From Vallitalea maricola (lineage in GTDB: Bacteria; Bacillota; Clostridia; Lachnospirales; Vallitaleaceae): a DNA stretch of 64,000 nt. This document shows positions 25,087 through 34,537 of the stretch, one piece after another. Numbering within the stretch: position 1 is the first letter of the stretch; each line of letters opens with the position of its first letter. Where the stretch lies: NCBI RefSeq assembly GCF_036985595.1, contig NZ_BTPU01000060.1, forward strand, positions 23,860 through 87,859, read 5' to 3'. Both the position numbers and the translations under genes were made by a program. The notes under the pieces are model-generated. The model had not been told where the DNA came from. It saw only the letters and a list, made by a program, of their open reading frames with translations, and searched no databases.

Positions 25087-27870
25087 ATGAAATTATTTAA
25101 TAAGATTATTGCTATAATGATAGTGTTTGCATTAATGTTCAATGTAAGTTTTTGTGAAAGTTTAGCTGCAGAACAAGATAATACAATATCAACTAATATA
25201 CAGGATAATTCATTGGATGATGTGAATTGTGAACAAAGTAATGATAACAATCAAGTTTGTTCAGAACAAGTTAAACCAGAAGTACCATACATAGAAAAAG
25301 AACAAAACGATATGGTAGTATTTGTAGATGATGGAATAGAATATATGCCAATCCAATATAGATATGATTTTACAAATACAGAAAATCAAGTAAATGAAGT
25401 AAGTGCTGCTATAGATGACAGAAATTTGTATATCAAGTTGAAGTATACAGCAAGTGCAAATAATACTCTATGTGTATTCCTACAAGGAGATGTACCAGGA
25501 TTAAAAGAAATATATCAAAATGGTACCAAAACAGGAGATAATACAGTTATAATAAAGTTGAATAAAAAGAAAATGTTGAACTATGAAGCGGGATTAGCTG
25601 TGAATACAGGAGATAGTAATTTTATATTTATAGATAAAGCCTTATTAGATGAAATATGCTATGACCCTAATAATAATGATGACGGTTCAGAAGAAGATGA
25701 TAAACTAGAAGTACCATACATAGAAAAAGAACAAAATGAGATGGTAGTATTTGAAGACGATGGAATAGAATATATGCCAATTAAATATTTCTATGATTTT
25801 GCAAATACAGAAAATCAAGTAAATGAAGTAAGTGCGGCAATAGATAACAGAAATGTGTATATTAAATTAAAATATACAGCAAGTAAAAATAATATTCTAT
25901 GTGTATTCCTACAAGGAGATGCACCAGGATTGAAAGAATTATATCAAAACGGTACCAAAGCAGGAGATAATACAGTAATCATAAAACTGAATAAAAAGAG
26001 AGTACTAAATTATGAAGCAGGATTAGCTGTAAATACAGGAGATAGAAATTTTATACTTATAGATAAAGTTTTATTAGATGAAATATGCTATGACCCAAAT
26101 AATAATGATGACGGTTCAGAAGAAGATGATAAACTAAAAGTACCATACATAGAAAAAGAACAAAATGAGACGGTAGTATTTGAAGACGATGGAATAGAAT
26201 ATATGCCAATTAAATATTTCTATGATTTTACAAACACAGAAAATCAAGTAAATGAAGTAAGTGCGGCAATAGATAACAGAAATGTGTATATTAAATTAAA
26301 ATATACAGCAAGTAAAAATAATCTTCTATGTATATTCCTACAAGGAGATGCACCAGGATTAAAAGAATTATATCAAAACGGTACCAAAGCAGGAGATAAT
26401 ACAGTTATAATAAAGTTGGATAAAAAGAAAGTGTTGAACTATGAAGCGGGATTAGCTGTGAATACAGGAGATAGAAATTTTATATTTATAGATAAAGCCT
26501 TATTAGATGAAATATGCTATGACCCAAATAATAATGATGACGGTTCAGAAGAAGATGATAAACTAGAAGTACCATACATAGAAAAAGAACAAAATGAGAT
26601 GGTAGTATTTGAAGACGATGGAATAGAATATATGCCTATTAAACATTTCTATGATTTTGCAAATACAGAAAATCAAGTAAATGAAGTAAGTGCGGCAATA
26701 GATAACAGAAATGTGTATATCAAGGTGAAGTATACAGCAAGTGCAAATAATCTTCTATGTGTATTCCTACAAGGAATTGCACCAGGATTAAAAGAATTAT
26801 ATCAGAACGGTACCAAAGCAGGAGATAATACAGTTATAATAAAGTTGAATAAAAAGAAAGTATTGAACTATGAAGCGGGATTAGCTGTAAATACAGGAGA
26901 CAGAAATTTTATATTTATAGATAAAGCTTTATTAGATAAAATATGCTATGATCCTAATAATGATGACGATGAAGATGAACAAGACGAAAATAAGGTACCA
27001 TATATAGAAAAAGAACAAAATGAAGTAGTAGCATTTGGTGATGACGGGATTAAATATATGCCAATTAATCATAATTGTGACTTTACAGATACAGAAGATA
27101 AAGTAGATGAAGTTAGTGCAGCAATAGATAATGAGAATATATATATCAAGTTAAAATATACAGCAAATGCAGATAATTATCTATGCATATTCTTACAAGG
27201 AGATACTCCTGGATTGAAAGAAATATATCCAAATGGTACTAAAGCAGGAAATAATACAGTAATAATAAAATTAAATAGAAAAAATGTATTAAACTATACA
27301 GCAGGATTAGCTATTAATATAGGAGATAGAGAATTTATATTAATAGAAAAATCTTTATTGGATAATATATGCGATGATTCTAATAATAGTAACAATGACG
27401 ATAATATTAAAAAATATAATGATGTCAATAGAAATATTGATTTTAGAGTATTACCTTATGTCAATAAAGAACAGAATGATTTAATTGTATTTGAAGATGA
27501 CAATATAGAATATATGCCAATTTCCTATGGAGTTGAATTTGATGAAAAACAATGTATAGTAAATGATATAGGAGCTGTAGTAGACGATAACTGTGTTTAT
27601 ATAAAAATGAAGTATGAATCAAGTGAAATGACAGATATAGGTATTTTCTTACAAGGTAATGCAGAAGGTCTTCAAAAATTTTATAAACAAGGTGTAAAAC
27701 AAGGTGAAAACACTGTAATTATAAAGCTAGATAAAATGACTGCTTTAAATTATCCAGAAGGCATAGGCATAATTATAGGAGATAGAAACTATGTATTTAT
27801 TGAAAAACAACTTATAGATATAATGTGTTTAATAGATGTTAGACTAATAAATAAATTACCAGTAGATTAG
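25087..27870 (+). CDS. secreted six-repeat protein of unknown family
   Basis: Exported protein of 927 residues with a signal peptide (about 1-28). Six repeats of about 142 residues follow, beginning at residues 66, 209, 352, 495, 637 and 789. Each runs PYIEKEQN, VVFxDDGIEYMPI, NEVSAAIDxRNxYIKLKYTAS, LCVFLQGDxPGLKE and TVIIKLNKKxxLNYEAGLAxNTGD. The first four are separated by near-identical acidic Asn/Asp linkers (NNNDDGSEEDD); the fifth and sixth are increasingly diverged. The predicted pattern is beta-rich, like a carbohydrate-binding or adhesion module. No catalytic motif, cell-wall anchor or transmembrane segment is visible. I do not recognise the family. Its own terminator and upstream TA-rich promoter region indicate a single-gene transcript. 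Confidence 0.8.
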   Translation: MKLFNKIIAIMIVFALMFNVSFCESLAAEQDNTISTNIQDNSLDDVNCEQSNDNNQVCSEQVKPEVPYIEKEQNDMVVFVDDGIEYMPIQYRYDFTNTENQVNEVSAAIDDRNLYIKLKYTASANNTLCVFLQGDVPGLKEIYQNGTKTGDNTVIIKLNKKKMLNYEAGLAVNTGDSNFIFIDKALLDEICYDPNNNDDGSEEDDKLEVPYIEKEQNEMVVFEDDGIEYMPIKYFYDFANTENQVNEVSAAIDNRNVYIKLKYTASKNNILCVFLQGDAPGLKELYQNGTKAGDNTVIIKLNKKRVLNYEAGLAVNTGDRNFILIDKVLLDEICYDPNNNDDGSEEDDKLKVPYIEKEQNETVVFEDDGIEYMPIKYFYDFTNTENQVNEVSAAIDNRNVYIKLKYTASKNNLLCIFLQGDAPGLKELYQNGTKAGDNTVIIKLDKKKVLNYEAGLAVNTGDRNFIFIDKALLDEICYDPNNNDDGSEEDDKLEVPYIEKEQNEMVVFEDDGIEYMPIKHFYDFANTENQVNEVSAAIDNRNVYIKVKYTASANNLLCVFLQGIAPGLKELYQNGTKAGDNTVIIKLNKKKVLNYEAGLAVNTGDRNFIFIDKALLDKICYDPNNDDDEDEQDENKVPYIEKEQNEVVAFGDDGIKYMPINHNCDFTDTEDKVDEVSAAIDNENIYIKLKYTANADNYLCIFLQGDTPGLKEIYPNGTKAGNNTVIIKLNRKNVLNYTAGLAINIGDREFILIEKSLLDNICDDSNNSNNDDNIKKYNDVNRNIDFRVLPYVNKEQNDLIVFEDDNIEYMPISYGVEFDEKQCIVNDIGAVVDDNCVYIKMKYESSEMTDIGIFLQGNAEGLQKFYKQGVKQGENTVIIKLDKMTALNYPEGIGIIIGDRNYVFIEKQLIDIMCLIDVRLINKLPVD
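25282..27870 (+). repeat. six tandem DNA repeats of about 429 bases within the secreted protein gene
   Basis: Repeat units start at 25282, 25711, 26140, 26569, 26995 and 27451. The first three periods are exactly 429 bases, then 426 and 456. Units 2-4 differ by few bases including silent ones, showing recent duplication or ongoing gene conversion; unit 6 is the most diverged. Confidence 0.9.
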
Positions 27871-27877
27871 TAAACAG

Positions 27878-27925
27878 AAAGCCTAGAAGTCCTTATATAA
27901 CAAGATAACAAGGGGTCTAGGCTTT
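27878..27925. terminator. terminator between the repeat-protein gene and the S41 protease gene
   Basis: Stem AAAGCCTAGA.. / ..TCTAGGCTTT with extra pairing CCTT/AAGG inside, followed by TTG on the plus side and preceded by A/T-rich sequence. It serves two converging genes. Confidence 0.75.
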
Positions 27926-27969
27926 TGCTCATCTTCTCTAAAAACTATTCTTAAATTAACTTTTGTTTT

Positions 27970-29475
27970 TTATTGTTGTTTAATAAGATTATAAACGTAT
28001 TCAAGCTGAGTATCTATTTTTTTCATATAATCATCATAGGTCAACTCTACTGGATAATCAGGTTTAACCCCAGATACAAGTGGTATATTTTTAACGGGTT
28101 CTTCATGCATAATGAGTTGCTGCAATGGTATAGTCAGTTGTAATTTTGTATTTGGAAGATAATATGTAGGAAGAATACCTGCTGTTGTGCTATAGTAATT
28201 TCCAGAAGCTTCTTCTCCCACTAAATATCCATTTTTTAACTCTTGAATTCTTTGAGGGAAGATAGACCCACAAGAAAATGATCCTCCGTCTACTAGAGCA
28301 TATACATTACCTTTGAAATTATTTTCTTTCATAGGTTCAATTTGTTCTAAATCATAAGAATAAAGAGCTTCTTTAATAAGTTTGACCCCTTCTTCTGTCA
28401 ATTGTTCTTCTGTCATTCCTTCGAGTTCTGATAGAGATTCTTTTAATTGGGTAAAACTTTCCAAGCTTTGTTGACTTTCAGGTGTGAGCAAATCATTTCT
28501 TACTAAGTCATAATCTTTAATTGTTTCACTTTTTATAGCATTGAATGGTTGTGATTTTACATATGCCAATATATAATTTAGAAGTTCAAGATCTCCACCT
28601 AAATTTCCTCGTACGTCAAAGATTATATTTTTTATTTTAAGGTAGTTAACATCTTCAAAGAATTTATCAACATATAATTTAAAACCGTCGTAATCACTAG
28701 GAGCAAAAGTAAAAATTCTAAGAACAGCAGCATTTTTTTCTGGGTGGAATTCTGCTTTTAAAGGTTCTAGTGGATTGCCATAAGAGTCTTTAATATAATT
28801 GGAATGTGCGAAAGTATAGATTTTCTGTGTATCCACATCCTCAGATTTAATAACCACTGTTTTAATCTTATTATCTTTCATGTCTTTATATTTAATTGTA
28901 TGTTTATCTGTATACTTAATCATTTGTGGATATAGAGAATCCAGCATAGCTTCAAGGATTTTATAGTTTAAACCATTTGTTCCAGTTTCACTTCCAGTAG
29001 AATACATTAATTTGGATACGATATCATCTACTTTATCGCCATTTATTTCAAGAATTTCAGCTCCTACAGGAATATAATCATTTATGAAATCACAATACAT
29101 TTTTTTGTTAATAAATTTAACTTTCAATGGTAAATATGATTTATCCTCGTTTGTATTCATTGAAAATCTATTACTTGACATGATTGATGTATGACCATCA
29201 TTGATGGCATTGACTATATAGGATAACTCATTGTAAAAATCACGAATGGTTGTTTTGTCATTTATCTTAGATTTAGCTTTTAAAAATAGTTCGTCTAGTT
29301 TTTCTTTTTTTACACTTTCATATAGATTCCCATGATTCTTTTCTAGTAATTCTTCAAAGACTTGTAAATCTGCTAGGTATGCTTCTTTACTATACTTTAA
29401 TTCTTCTCCGTAAGCAGTTGTCGCCGTAAACGACAACATACAGATGATAATAAAACTACTGATTATTCTTTTCAT
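27970..29475 (-). CDS. secreted S41-family peptidase
   Basis: Exported protein of 501 residues with a signal peptide (about 1-23). An N-terminal helical domain contains the family block YELSYIVNAINDGHTS-like (NAINDGHTSIMS near 90). A degenerate PDZ-like part follows. The tail-protease core has IIFDVRGNLGGD, the nucleophile block VDGGSFSCGS (Ser within GGSFS) and GEEASGN. This is the C-terminal-processing-peptidase/tricorn-core family. Here it is probably a cell-surface or extracellular protease. The GGAGG site precedes the ATG on the minus strand. The substrate is unknown. Confidence 0.88.
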   Translation of the reverse strand: MKRIISSFIIICMLSFTATTAYGEELKYSKEAYLADLQVFEELLEKNHGNLYESVKKEKLDELFLKAKSKINDKTTIRDFYNELSYIVNAINDGHTSIMSSNRFSMNTNEDKSYLPLKVKFINKKMYCDFINDYIPVGAEILEINGDKVDDIVSKLMYSTGSETGTNGLNYKILEAMLDSLYPQMIKYTDKHTIKYKDMKDNKIKTVVIKSEDVDTQKIYTFAHSNYIKDSYGNPLEPLKAEFHPEKNAAVLRIFTFAPSDYDGFKLYVDKFFEDVNYLKIKNIIFDVRGNLGGDLELLNYILAYVKSQPFNAIKSETIKDYDLVRNDLLTPESQQSLESFTQLKESLSELEGMTEEQLTEEGVKLIKEALYSYDLEQIEPMKENNFKGNVYALVDGGSFSCGSIFPQRIQELKNGYLVGEEASGNYYSTTAGILPTYYLPNTKLQLTIPLQQLIMHEEPVKNIPLVSGVKPDYPVELTYDDYMKKIDTQLEYVYNLIKQQ

Positions 29476-29929
29476 TTGTTGTGCCTCCTTATTAATTTTT
29501 AATATGTTTTTTATTTAGATTAATTTACTATCTTTATAGATATTACTTTATAAAGATGAATTATGGAATTAATTACCATAATTATATAATAGATTATTAA
29601 TCTTAATTAATTCTTAAATTAATCTGAAACTTTTCTTGTTTTTATATAGAATTATATTTTTTTATTTCATAGAGTGATGAGGTAATATTATAAATCCTTG
29701 ATCTATATTTAAGATTTAGTAGATAATATGGAATACGTTTAGTTTAATATTAAGATTTAATTAAGGAATATTTAAGCAATTATTCAAAAATGAATAGTAG
29801 AATATAATCCGAGAAGGGTATAAGCCAAAAGAGATATTCTAGATTGAGTCTAATGTAGTTTTAATAAAAGTCTTAGAATATGATACCTAGAAAAGATGAA
29901 GATTATTAATCAGTAAGGAGGAATTAAGT
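29476..29929. other. AT-rich intergenic region between divergent genes
   Basis: About 450 bases between the S41 protease and the ClpP-like lipoprotein. No open frame with a ribosome site and no strong hairpin was seen. It must carry both promoters; a TATAAT-like box near 29803 could serve the lipoprotein gene, but the base composition makes hexamer calls unreliable. Confidence 0.5.
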
Positions 29930-30805
29930 GTGAAAAAAACAGTTATATTAATAATGAGTTTATTACTTATTACATCATTATTTACAGGATGTGGGAAAAA
30001 AGAGGTAGAAAAACAAGAAGAAGCAGTAACAACAGAGTCAACCAAAACAAAAAAAGTAACAGAAACAGAAAATGCAAATGAAGTAACAGAAGAAGTAATA
30101 AAAGAAACAACCCAAGATACTGAAGAACAAGAAATAATGGAAGGAACAGAAGAAACGGTAGTAAATGGAACATGGACACTTTCTGAAAATGGAGATACCT
30201 TACGATTAGATGGTACAATTACAGAAACTTCATATGATGATTTTATGAAAGTTTTCAATTCAGATGTCAAAACATTAGTTATAAACTCAGGAGGTGGAGA
30301 TACTTATTCAGGATTACGGATAGCAAAAGTTATTTATGACAGTAAGATTGATGTTGTTGTAGATAAAATATGTGCTTCCTCAGCAGCAAACTATTTATTC
30401 ATGGCAGGTAGAAATAAAGTAGTAAAAGAAGGTTCTTTACTAATGTTCCATGGTGGAGTAAATAGTTTTGATATGAAAAATTTAGAAGAGGAACTAAAGA
30501 ATCAAGGTGCATCTGAAAAGATGATAGAAGAGCAAAAAGGCTATATCACTATGCAGAGAGAATTAGAAAAAGATTTCTATGAGTTAATAGGTATTGATTT
30601 AAAGCTTTTAGAATATTCCCATGAGATTACTGAAAAAGTAGGATTCTGGGCACCAAGCCCTGGAGTCTTAAGTTCATTTGGTGTTACTAACATTGAAAGA
30701 ATGTGGTATCCTGCTACAGATGAAGAGTTTAATAAAACAGTGACAAGTATTAACGAAATGATGGGAACTAATACCACTGTTAGCAATGAAGCTGTTGAAA
30801 AATAA
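29930..30805 (+). CDS. lipoprotein with ClpP/crotonase-fold serine hydrolase domain
   Basis: Lipoprotein of 291 residues: lipobox LFTGC (Cys21), then a 50-residue Glu/Thr-rich spacer. The following domain contains TLVINSGGGDTYSGLRIAK, CASSAANYLFMAG and LLMFHGGV. This is the ClpP-like layout, with Ser151 at the nucleophile position and His174 23 residues later (25 in ClpP). The arrangement resembles COG3904-type predicted periplasmic proteins and SppA-like peptidases, so an extracytoplasmic membrane-anchored peptidase is plausible. GTG start 29930 follows AAGGAGG. The catalytic acid cannot be assigned by eye. Confidence 0.75.
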   Translation: MKKTVILIMSLLLITSLFTGCGKKEVEKQEEAVTTESTKTKKVTETENANEVTEEVIKETTQDTEEQEIMEGTEETVVNGTWTLSENGDTLRLDGTITETSYDDFMKVFNSDVKTLVINSGGGDTYSGLRIAKVIYDSKIDVVVDKICASSAANYLFMAGRNKVVKEGSLLMFHGGVNSFDMKNLEEELKNQGASEKMIEEQKGYITMQRELEKDFYELIGIDLKLLEYSHEITEKVGFWAPSPGVLSSFGVTNIERMWYPATDEEFNKTVTSINEMMGTNTTVSNEAVEK

Positions 30806-30888
30806 CGGGAATAGTTGTGGCTATTGCAAAATTTTCTTCTTGATTTTTACAAGCAAAATATGATATACTAAAAAAAATTGAATAGAAA

Positions 30889-30990
30889 CCTTCAGGGCAG
30901 GGTGTAATTCCCGACCGGCGGTAAAGTCCGCGAGTGAAAACTGACTTGGTGAAATTCCAAGACCGACAGTAAAGTCTGGATGAGAGAAGG
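30889..30990 (+). ncRNA. FMN riboswitch (RFN element)
   Basis: Complete RFN aptamer: 5' strand CCTTCAGGGCAGGGTG, the conserved block CCGACCGGCGGTAAAGTCCG, then GACCGACAGTAAAGTC, closing with GGATGAGAGAAGG. It lies upstream of ribD-ribE-ribBA-ribH and would shut the operon off when FMN is abundant. Confidence 0.97.
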
Positions 30991-30992
30991 AA

Positions 30993-31026
30993 AATAACAA
31001 AGAGTTTATTGAAAACTTTTGTTATT
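30993..31026 (+). promoter_or_regulatory. hairpin directly after the FMN aptamer
   Basis: AATAACAAAAG-type arm against CTTTTGTTATT across a 10-base interior (AATAACAA at 30993-31000, TTTGTTATT to 31026). It is positioned to act as anti-terminator or spacer structure in the expression platform. Confidence 0.5.
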
Positions 31027-31029
31027 AAA

Positions 31030-31071
31030 TTAGTCAATGTTAATATATTTATTAATATTTAATTTGACTAA
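31030..31071 (+). promoter_or_regulatory. second leader hairpin of the rib operon
   Basis: TTAGTCAA (31030-31037) pairs with TTGACTAA (31064-31071), and the AT-rich interior can continue the stem. It lies between the aptamer and the terminator. Confidence 0.45.
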
Positions 31072-31090
31072 CTCATGTATGAATAGATGA

Positions 31091-31120
31091 CCTTGAAGAA
31101 TTAATTCTTCAAGGTTTTTT
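31091..31120 (+). terminator. riboswitch-controlled terminator of the rib operon
   Basis: Perfect stem CCTTGAAGAATT / AATTCTTCAAGG followed by TTTTTT, 240 bases before ribD. The region 31121-31360 between it and ribD has no gene; a small inverted repeat GTAACAT/ATGTTAC lies near 31313-31327. Confidence 0.9.
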
Positions 31121-31360
31121 GATGTTTTTGATGTATAACAAAGTAATTATCTTTTTTATTGAGTATTTGTATGAAATTATAATTAGTTATACATACATTA
31201 GTACTTAACAATAGATACCAACCATCATTTTATTATCTATTGCAAATCAAAAAATCACTTCTCACATCATAAATCAACCTTGCAGATTTCTACTTACAAT
31301 TAGTATAACCAAGTAACATTATGTTACGAATACTTTGTACTAGGAGGTAGATAAATTGCA

Positions 31361-32506
31361 ATGAAACAATTAAATCCCAAGGAATTAAAAAACAAAGAAA
31401 ATACTTACAATGAACATATTAAGTACATGCAAAGAGCCATAAGCCTATCAAAAAAAGGTATAGGATACGTTAACCCAAACCCGCTTGTTGGAGCTGTTAT
31501 CGTAAAAGACGGTTTAATAATAGGTGAAGGCTATCATGAAAAAATAGGTCATAACCATGCTGAAATTAACGCTCTTAATAACTGCAAAAAAAGCACAAAA
31601 GGAGCCACTATGTATGTTACTCTTGAACCCTGTTCTCACTATGGTAAGACCCCACCTTGTGTTAACGCAATAATAAAAAGTGGAATAAAGCAGGTAATAG
31701 TAGGTATGAAAGACCCTAATCCATTAGTAGCTGGAAAAGGAATCAAAATGCTTAGAGATAATAACATTACAGTTACATGTGGCATCTGCCAACATGAGAT
31801 ACAAGAACTAAATAAAATATTTATTAAGTATATAACAACCAAAAAGCCCTACTGCATTATGAAAACAGCTATGACACTAGATGGAAAAATTGCTACCTCA
31901 ACAGGTGATTCCAAATGGATAACTAGTGATAGATCAAGAGAATATGTCCATGAAATAAGACATAGGGTGACAGCAATAATGGTAGGTATAGGTACTGTCA
32001 TAGCAGATAATCCATCATTGACAACTAGATTGACTAACCAAACAGGTGTTAATCCCATACGAATTATAATTGATACAACATGCCGAATTCCTCTACAAGC
32101 TAGAGTATTATCAGAAAAAGGAAAAACAATAATTGCAACAACTAATGATGCACCTATAGAAAAAGTGAAAGTACTAGAAAAAATGGGTATCACCATCCTT
32201 ATGATTGATAAAAAGAATAATAGAGTTGATATGAATAAACTAATGACTAAATTAGGGGAAATGGAAATTGACAGTATTCTATTAGAAGGAGGAAGCAAGT
32301 TGAATTATAGTTGCCTAAAAGCAGGTATAATTGACGAAGTATATGCTTTTATCGCTCCAAAACTTATTGGAGGACAACAAGCAATAACACCAATAGGAGG
32401 AAAAGGGATTAAACAGATAAAAGATGCCTATACCCTAAAAGATATCCAATTAGAAAAGATAGGTGATGATATATTAATCAAGGGAAAGGTTAATTGGGAG
32501 GGCTGA
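31361..32506 (+). CDS. ribD: bifunctional diaminohydroxyphosphoribosylaminopyrimidine deaminase/reductase
   Basis: Two-domain riboflavin enzyme of 381 residues. The deaminase domain (about 20-165) has the zinc ligands HAE (HNHAEINAL) and EPCSHYGKTPPC. The reductase domain (about 165-378) has KTAMTLDGKIAT, SRxxVHEIRHRVTAIMVGIGTVIADNP and LEGGSKLNYS. It converts the GTP-cyclohydrolase product to 5-amino-6-ribitylamino-uracil phosphate. AGGAGG at 31342-31347 is 13 bases from the ATG, which is long. The in-frame codon ATT at 31355 would be better spaced but is not a usual start. First gene of the FMN-riboswitch operon. Confidence 0.96.
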   Translation: MKQLNPKELKNKENTYNEHIKYMQRAISLSKKGIGYVNPNPLVGAVIVKDGLIIGEGYHEKIGHNHAEINALNNCKKSTKGATMYVTLEPCSHYGKTPPCVNAIIKSGIKQVIVGMKDPNPLVAGKGIKMLRDNNITVTCGICQHEIQELNKIFIKYITTKKPYCIMKTAMTLDGKIATSTGDSKWITSDRSREYVHEIRHRVTAIMVGIGTVIADNPSLTTRLTNQTGVNPIRIIIDTTCRIPLQARVLSEKGKTIIATTNDAPIEKVKVLEKMGITILMIDKKNNRVDMNKLMTKLGEMEIDSILLEGGSKLNYSCLKAGIIDEVYAFIAPKLIGGQQAITPIGGKGIKQIKDAYTLKDIQLEKIGDDILIKGKVNWEG

Positions 32507-32508
32507 AA

Positions 32509-33156
32509 ATGTTCACAGGGTTAATTAGTGAAGTAGGAGAGATAGTTAAAATAGAAAAGGGAAAACATTCAGCTAAATTGACTATAAAAGCCAGTAATCT
32601 TCTTAATGATATTAGGTTGGGCGATAGTATTGCTGTAAATGGCGTTTGCTTAACTGTAACAACCTATAATAAAAATACCTTTACAGTTGATGTTATGCCT
32701 GAGACCATGTCCATGACCAATATAAAATATCTACAAAATAAACACTCAGTTAATCTAGAACCTGCTTTAAGAGTAGGGGATAGGTTTGGTGGACACATTG
32801 TTACAGGACATATTGACGGTACAGGAACAATAAAAAGTCTACTGAAAGATGACAACGCAACAAGAGTAACCATTAATATCTCAAAAGACCTTAGAAAATA
32901 TATTATCTATAAGGGTTCAGTTGCTGTAGATGGGATAAGTTTAACAGTCGCTGATATTTCCACGGATAGTTTTCAAGTATCAATAATACCTTTAACAAGT
33001 ATTGATACGACTATTTTAGAGAAGAAAATAGGTGATACAGTTAATATTGAATGTGATGTTATTGGAAAATACGTGGAAAGTATGTTGCATAATAACACAG
33101 ATGATAGTCAATCAACAATAAATAAGGATTTTTTGAGGTCAAATGGTTTTATGTAA
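32509..33156 (+). CDS. ribE: riboflavin synthase, alpha subunit
   Basis: Trimeric enzyme (215 residues) that dismutates two 6,7-dimethyl-8-ribityllumazine molecules into riboflavin. It shows the duplicated lumazine-binding barrel: MFTGLISEVGEI at the N terminus, GDSIAVNGVCLTV in the first half, and VAVDGISLTVADI in the second, with GGHIVTGHIDGTG. GGGAGGG just before ATG 32509 and only 2 bases after the ribD stop imply coupling. The last 20 residues, after VIGKYVES, are a polar tail. Confidence 0.96.
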   Translation: MFTGLISEVGEIVKIEKGKHSAKLTIKASNLLNDIRLGDSIAVNGVCLTVTTYNKNTFTVDVMPETMSMTNIKYLQNKHSVNLEPALRVGDRFGGHIVTGHIDGTGTIKSLLKDDNATRVTINISKDLRKYIIYKGSVAVDGISLTVADISTDSFQVSIIPLTSIDTTILEKKIGDTVNIECDVIGKYVESMLHNNTDDSQSTINKDFLRSNGFM

Positions 33157-33249
33157 TTAAAGGTATATGACGAAATTAGATATTTAATTTTAGGGTATGA
33201 ATTTAAAAGTATCTAAAAATAGAATAAATAAATTTAGAGGTGAATAGAA

Positions 33250-34458
33250 ATGAAATTCAATACTATTGAAGAAGCAATAGAAGATATAAAACAAGGTAAA
33301 ATGATAATCGTGGTAGATGATGAGAATAGAGAAAATGAAGGAGATTTACTTGTAGCAGCTGAGAAAATTACTCCTGAGATAATGAATTTTATGATAAAGA
33401 ATGCAAGAGGAATAGTGTGTATTCCTATGATGGAAGAAAGACTTAATGAATTAAACATACCATTAATGGTTGATAAAAATACCGACTCCAAAAAAACAGC
33501 TTTTACTGTATCAGTAGATTATTATGAATCAACTACAGGAGTATCCGCTTACGAAAGATGTGAAACTGTTAATAAGTTGGTAGATAAAAATATAACTGGG
33601 GATAAGTTTACAAGACCTGGTCATATTTTTCCATTGATAGCCAGAGATAATGGTGTATTTGAAAGAAACGGGCATACAGAAGCTGCTGTAGACATGACAA
33701 GATTAGCTGATTTGTATCCTGCAGGAGTTATATGTGAGATTGTAAATGAAGATGGAACTATGGCTAGGTTGCCACAATTAATGGAGTTTGCCCTTAAGCA
33801 TAGTCTTAAAATTATATCCATTGAAGACCTTATTGAATATAGAAAACAACATGAAAAGATTATTGAAAGAAAAGCTATTGCTAAGTTACCAACAAAATAT
33901 GGAAGCTTCCATATATATGGATATACAAATAAAGTAACGGGAGAAGAGCATATTGCATTGATAAAAGGGAAGATTAATGATGGTGAACCGGTTTTATGCA
34001 GAATACATTCAGAATGTTTAACAGGGGATGTATTAGGCTCTACTAGATGTGATTGTGGAGAACAACTTGATGAAGCAATGAAAAGAATAAGTAAAGAAGA
34101 AAAAGGCGTAATTATTTATATGAGACAAGAGGGGAGAGGAATTGGATTAATCAACAAAATAATGGCTTACCAATTACAAGATGGAGGCCTAGACACTGTA
34201 GATGCGAATCTTGCTCTTGGATTCAAAGAGGATTTAAGAGAATATAGCATTAGCGCTCAGATATTAAAAGATCTTGGTGTAGATAGAGTAAGATTGATGA
34301 CTAATAATCCTGATAAGATTAATGGTATAGAAAAATATGATATCAATGTTGTGGAGAGAGTACCAATAGAAATCACAAGTAATAAGAATAATGTACATTA
34401 TTTAAATGTAAAAAAGCAAAAGATGGGTCATATATTAAAGAATCTAGAGCAAAGTTAA
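33250..34458 (+). CDS. ribBA: bifunctional 3,4-dihydroxy-2-butanone-4-phosphate synthase/GTP cyclohydrolase II
   Basis: Fusion enzyme of 402 residues. The RibB half (1-200) shows VDDENRENEGDL, RGIVCIPM and the substrate block RPGHIFPLIARDNGV. The RibA half (200-402) shows HSECLTGDVLGSTRCDCGEQL, with the three zinc cysteines, and YMRQEGRGIGLINKI. It supplies both precursors of riboflavin. The 93-base gap after ribE holds only an AT-rich spacer and an AGAGGTG ribosome site. Confidence 0.97.
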   Translation: MKFNTIEEAIEDIKQGKMIIVVDDENRENEGDLLVAAEKITPEIMNFMIKNARGIVCIPMMEERLNELNIPLMVDKNTDSKKTAFTVSVDYYESTTGVSAYERCETVNKLVDKNITGDKFTRPGHIFPLIARDNGVFERNGHTEAAVDMTRLADLYPAGVICEIVNEDGTMARLPQLMEFALKHSLKIISIEDLIEYRKQHEKIIERKAIAKLPTKYGSFHIYGYTNKVTGEEHIALIKGKINDGEPVLCRIHSECLTGDVLGSTRCDCGEQLDEAMKRISKEEKGVIIYMRQEGRGIGLINKIMAYQLQDGGLDTVDANLALGFKEDLREYSISAQILKDLGVDRVRLMTNNPDKINGIEKYDINVVERVPIEITSNKNNVHYLNVKKQKMGHILKNLEQS

Positions 34459-34537
34459 TTGAGTTAAAGCTTCTATATAGAAGTTTAAATTAATAGTTCT
34501 AATAAAGATAATATATTAAGAAAGGAATTGATATAAT

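Noticed and set aside
25282..27870. Regular repeats suspected to be a CRISPR array or other noncoding tandem array
   Set aside because: The period is about 429 bases, repeats are in one open frame with a signal peptide, and changes between units are mostly codon-respecting; it is a repeat protein.
31849..32298. 149-residue frame antisense to ribD
   Set aside because: It lies entirely inside the conserved reductase domain and lacks a start signal.
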